A DNA stretch of 7,853 bases, taken from assembly GCA_022839445.1 (NCBI GenBank), contig JALHFC010000054.1, forward strand, positions 1 through 7,853, given 5' to 3'. The stretch's first letter is position 1, and each line of letters opens with the position of its first letter. Both the position numbers and the translations under genes were made by a program. Shown here one piece after another: positions 6,127 to 7,853 of this stretch. Origin of the DNA: Pelotomaculum sp. Lineage in GTDB: Bacteria > Bacillota > Desulfotomaculia > Desulfotomaculales > Pelotomaculaceae. Under the pieces are notes generated by a model. That model worked only from the letters and a program-made list of their open reading frames with translations, was not told the DNA's origin and did not search any database.

Positions 6127-6702
6127 TTAAGTACGGGCACCCATGCCGCCGGCGCAAAGCCTGCGGCATACTGCCCTGGCCAGTGAGGCAGCCGCAATGG
6201 CCTTAACCAAATCGAAAATTATAAACGGCGTAAAACCTATGGCCAGCACCTTTGACACCGAAACGGCGTTGCCGATGTAAAAATTTAAAATGATATAAAG
6301 ATATGGCAGCCCAATTAAGTAGTAAGCAAAAATACCGGCAACCATGGAAAAAAGATAACAGGCAAAGCTGCCTTGTTCTCTGTTTTTAAGTAGCGTTCCG
6401 GTAACGTAAGCACTAAGGATAAAGCCAAGCAAGAACCCGAAAGTAGGCTGAAGAACATAAGCAGGGCCGCCGAAAGGAGGCGTAGCAAACACGGGCACAC
6501 CGATTAAACCCAGCAGTATGTAAACAACAACACTCAGCGCTCCCAGGCGGGCGCCCAGAATACCGCCTGCCAGCATAACAACGAAAGGCATCAGGCTAAA
6601 GGGAACAATGCTGCCGGCAAAGCGGACCAGCATAGCGGCCACCACCGCCAAAGCGGCAAAAAGAGCAACCATAGTAATGTCACGCGCCGAATACTTAGAC
6701 AC
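6127..6702 (-). CDS. bioY: Biotin transporter substrate-binding subunit BioY (ECF S component)
   Basis: BioY is the membrane protein that captures biotin for energy-coupling-factor transport. The 191-residue chain is almost entirely hydrophobic, with about six membrane segments (near 9-28, 33-50, 54-73, 84-104, 112-136, 152-178). It has the family signature GGPAYVLQPTFGFLLGF (78-94) and the late FDLVKA segment (163-168). The start is GTG at 6702 with AGGGGAG 9 nt upstream. No ECF ATPase or T-component gene is in the window, so it either uses shared ECF modules encoded elsewhere or works alone, as some BioY proteins do. A BirA-type operator overlaps its promoter, which independently supports biotin as the substrate. 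birA lies directly upstream. Confidence 0.95.
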   Translation of the reverse strand: MSKYSARDITMVALFAALAVVAAMLVRFAGSIVPFSLMPFVVMLAGGILGARLGALSVVVYILLGLIGVPVFATPPFGGPAYVLQPTFGFLLGFILSAYVTGTLLKNREQGSFACYLFSMVAGIFAYYLIGLPYLYIILNFYIGNAVSVSKVLAIGFTPFIIFDLVKAIAAASLARAVCRRLCAGGMGART

Positions 6703-6726
6703 TTTTATTCACTCCCCTTTTTAATA

Positions 6727-6754
6727 ATGATAAATATAAATGGCACATTGTTAA
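6727..6754 (-). promoter_or_regulatory. Candidate bioY promoter overlapping the BirA operator
   Basis: On the minus strand, TTAACA (6749-6754, 5 of 6) and TATCAT (6727-6732, 5 of 6) are 16 bp apart. The -35 lies inside the downstream half-site of the BirA operator, as expected for a biotin-repressed promoter. The exact hexamers are uncertain because the region is AT-rich. Confidence 0.5.
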
Positions 6755-6780
6755 CTAATATCATAAAACCAGTTTACAAT
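6747..6780. promoter_or_regulatory. BirA operator (biotin-responsive) upstream of bioY
   Basis: ATTGTTAACT (6747-6756) and AGTTTACAAT (6771-6780) form an inverted repeat of 10-bp arms with one mismatch and a 14-bp spacer. Counting the TTGTTAAC and GTTTACAA cores, the spacing is 16 bp. This matches the known BirA-site layout (TTGT-A-AC, 14-16 bp, GT-A-ACAA) in bacteria whose BirA carries an HTH domain. It lies 10-43 bp after the birA coding end and over the bioY promoter. Confidence 0.88.
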
Positions 6781-6789
6781 AACTACATA

Positions 6790-7853
6790 TCAACCCTTTT
6801 CTCTTCCATGGGGACATTCCTCCGAAGGAGGTGTGTCCCCATTCCTTAAAGACATTCCTCCGAAGGAGGTGTGTCCCCATTCCTTAAAGACATTCCTCCG
6901 AAGGAGGTACCTCAGCGTAACCTCACCGGAGACAAAACGCATGATATCCCCGTTGGGCCGGCGTAACAGAAGGGCGCCGTCCCCGTCGACGTCCTCAGCC
7001 CAACCCTCCCAGGATTGGTTTAATGTGCTTATCCGCACCGGGCGGTTCAAGGAAACGGTCATTTCCTTCCACTTGTCCAGAATCGGGGCAAAACCCTGGG
7101 TCAGCCAGACATTGTACCACCGTTCGAACTCCGCCAGGCAAGCCTGCAGAAGCCCAACCCGCGATAAAACCCTACCCGCCGCAATTTTTAGCGAGGTTGC
7201 GGTATCCCGGAATTCTTCGGGAAAATCATTCTCATCCTGGTTGACATTGATCCCGGCGCCCATCACCAAGTAGTTGATCCTGTCCATCTCTGCGCCCATT
7301 TCAGTCAGGATGCCGCAAATCTTTTTACCGTCTACCAGCAAGTCGTTTGGCCACTTGATGCCGGCTGCAACCCCGAATTCATCCTTAATCGCCGCTGAGA
7401 GGGCCACTGCTGCCATCATGGTCACCTGGGAAGCCTCGGACGGTTCTACAGGGGGACGAAGGATCAGGGAAAACGAGAGCCCCTTGTACTTTGGCAAATG
7501 CCATTGGCGGCCTAACCGTCCCTTACCGCCCAGTTGCTCCTCCGCCACCACCAGAGAACCTTCCCCGGCGCCCTGGCGCGCCAGTTCCTTGGCCAGGTCG
7601 TTTGTGGAAGAGATACTGTCGCAGTAATAAATCTTCCCGGCTATAATCCGGGCCGACAACCCGTCCCGGATTTCCTCCGGATAAAGCCTGTCAGGAATGC
7701 CCGCCAGCATGTAACCGGACCGCGACCGCGCGTCAATCTCATACCCACTTTCTCTTAAGGCCTGGATATGCTTCCATACAGCCGTCCGGGACACATCAAG
7801 GCTTTTACAAATATCTTCCCCGGAAACATATTCCGGCCGGCTCTCCTTAAGCA
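6790..7853 (-). CDS. birA: Bifunctional biotin-protein ligase / biotin operon repressor (5' end cut by window edge)
   Basis: BirA makes biotinyl-AMP, attaches biotin to carboxylase carrier proteins, and as a biotinyl-AMP dimer represses biotin genes. The frame is open to the right edge. The N-terminal winged HTH is nearly complete (YVSGEDICKSLDVSRTAVW just inside the edge, then the wing GYEIDARSRSGYML), with about 10 residues missing. Counting from the GTG at 7794, the ligase domain shows SISSTND (60-66), the biotinyl-AMP loop GGKGRLGRQW (89-98), IKWPNDLLVDGKKICGIL (146-163) and GAGINVN (179-185). The C-terminal SH3-like domain ends at about SGEVTLR (289-295), where homologues normally stop. 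The following 39 residues are encoded by a palindromic tandem repeat and look like an acquired extension. It probably represses bioY through the operator just downstream. Confidence 0.95.
   Translation of the reverse strand, partial: LKESRPEYVSGEDICKSLDVSRTAVWKHIQALRESGYEIDARSRSGYMLAGIPDRLYPEEIRDGLSARIIAGKIYYCDSISSTNDLAKELARQGAGEGSLVVAEEQLGGKGRLGRQWHLPKYKGLSFSLILRPPVEPSEASQVTMMAAVALSAAIKDEFGVAAGIKWPNDLLVDGKKICGILTEMGAEMDRINYLVMGAGINVNQDENDFPEEFRDTATSLKIAAGRVLSRVGLLQACLAEFERWYNVWLTQGFAPILDKWKEMTVSLNRPVRISTLNQSWEGWAEDVDGDGALLLRRPNGDIMRFVSGEVTLRYLLRRNVFKEWGHTSFGGMSLRNGDTPPSEECPHGREKG
6808..6842. repeat. 35-bp palindrome, the complete GGGGACA hairpin unit in the birA tail
   Basis: ATGGGGACA and TGTCCCCAT form 9-bp outer arms; after a 2-by-2 mismatch, CCTCC and GGAGG pair around a 3-nt loop. 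This is the most complete of three related hairpins. No U-tract follows on the minus strand, so it does not look like an intrinsic terminator. The GGGGACA/TGTCCCC ends resemble REP-like palindromes known from other bacteria; that resemblance is from memory. Confidence 0.8.
6813..6908. repeat. Tandem array of a 38-bp palindromic repeat (2.5 copies) inside the 3' end of birA
   Basis: Unit starts are at 6813, 6851 and 6889. The first two copies (6813-6850, 6851-6888) are identical over 38 bp, and the third is the first 20 bp. Each contains a CCTCC-GAA-GGAGG hairpin, flanked by GACA and TGTC in the first two copies. Because 38 is not a multiple of 3, successive copies are translated in different frames of birA, so the peptide is not itself repeated. 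That favours DNA-level spread of the repeat over protein selection. Confidence 0.95.

Noticed and set aside
6315..6500. A 61-codon minus-strand frame inside bioY
   Set aside because: Hydrophobic out-of-frame shadow of the BioY membrane segments.
6810..6908. CRISPR-like array
   Set aside because: The units are directly abutting 38-bp repeats with no unique spacers and lie inside the birA frame.
6833..7273. A 146-codon + strand frame preceded by AAGGAGG
   Set aside because: The Shine-Dalgarno-like AAGGAGG comes from the palindromic repeat arm (it also occurs in the other copies). The frame is antisense to the conserved birA ligase domain.

Overview
The window reads as a chromosomal housekeeping segment of a low-to-mid GC anaerobic Firmicute, most likely of the Peptococcaceae (Desulfotomaculum/Pelotomaculum type). 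The reasons are the greA-lysS and coaX-dusB gene pairs, strong AGGAGG or AGGGGAG type ribosome binding sites, frequent TTG/GTG starts, sigma-A style promoters, and an acyl-ACP-reductase-like gene with its own HTH regulator. The genus is inferred from gene content and protein style, not from a database match. All nine genes lie on the minus strand, so transcription runs from high to low coordinates. No RNA gene, CRISPR array, insertion sequence or integrase was seen, and no gap without a gene exceeds about 225 bases.

In transcription order: (1) A biotin block, birA (5' end cut by the right window edge) then bioY. A clear BirA-type operator lies between them over the bioY promoter, so the BirA protein probably represses the biotin transporter gene directly downstream. 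The last 39 codons of birA run through a 38-bp tandem repeat of GGGGACA-type palindromes, apparently a mobile or REP-like sequence that extended the protein. (2) comFB, a small zinc/cysteine protein of the late-competence ComFB family. (3) coaX-dusB, overlapping by 4 nt: type III pantothenate kinase (first step of CoA synthesis) and a tRNA-dihydrouridine synthase.

(4) A two-gene unit with its own promoter region: a small HTH regulator with an unassigned C-terminal domain, then, 11 nt later, a homologue of cyanobacterial fatty aldehyde-forming acyl-ACP reductase that keeps the presumed acyl-carrying cysteine. Two adjacent 10-bp perfect palindromes sharing a TGT-N2-ACA core lie at the presumed transcription start and look like an operator. 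This unit is the best candidate for a little-described system here. (5) greA-lysS, driven by a perfect consensus promoter (TTGACA, 17 bp, TATAAT) that starts 11 bp after the reductase stop codon. Its leader of about 175 nt is structured and carries a four-codon mini-ORF with a near-perfect Shine-Dalgarno. lysS runs off the left edge inside class II motif 3.

Functionally the segment combines cofactor supply (biotin, CoA), translation and transcription maintenance (LysRS, Dus, GreA) and a probable lipid-aldehyde module. The links between blocks are positional; only birA-bioY, coaX-dusB, HTH-reductase and greA-lysS show direct evidence of co-regulation or co-transcription.
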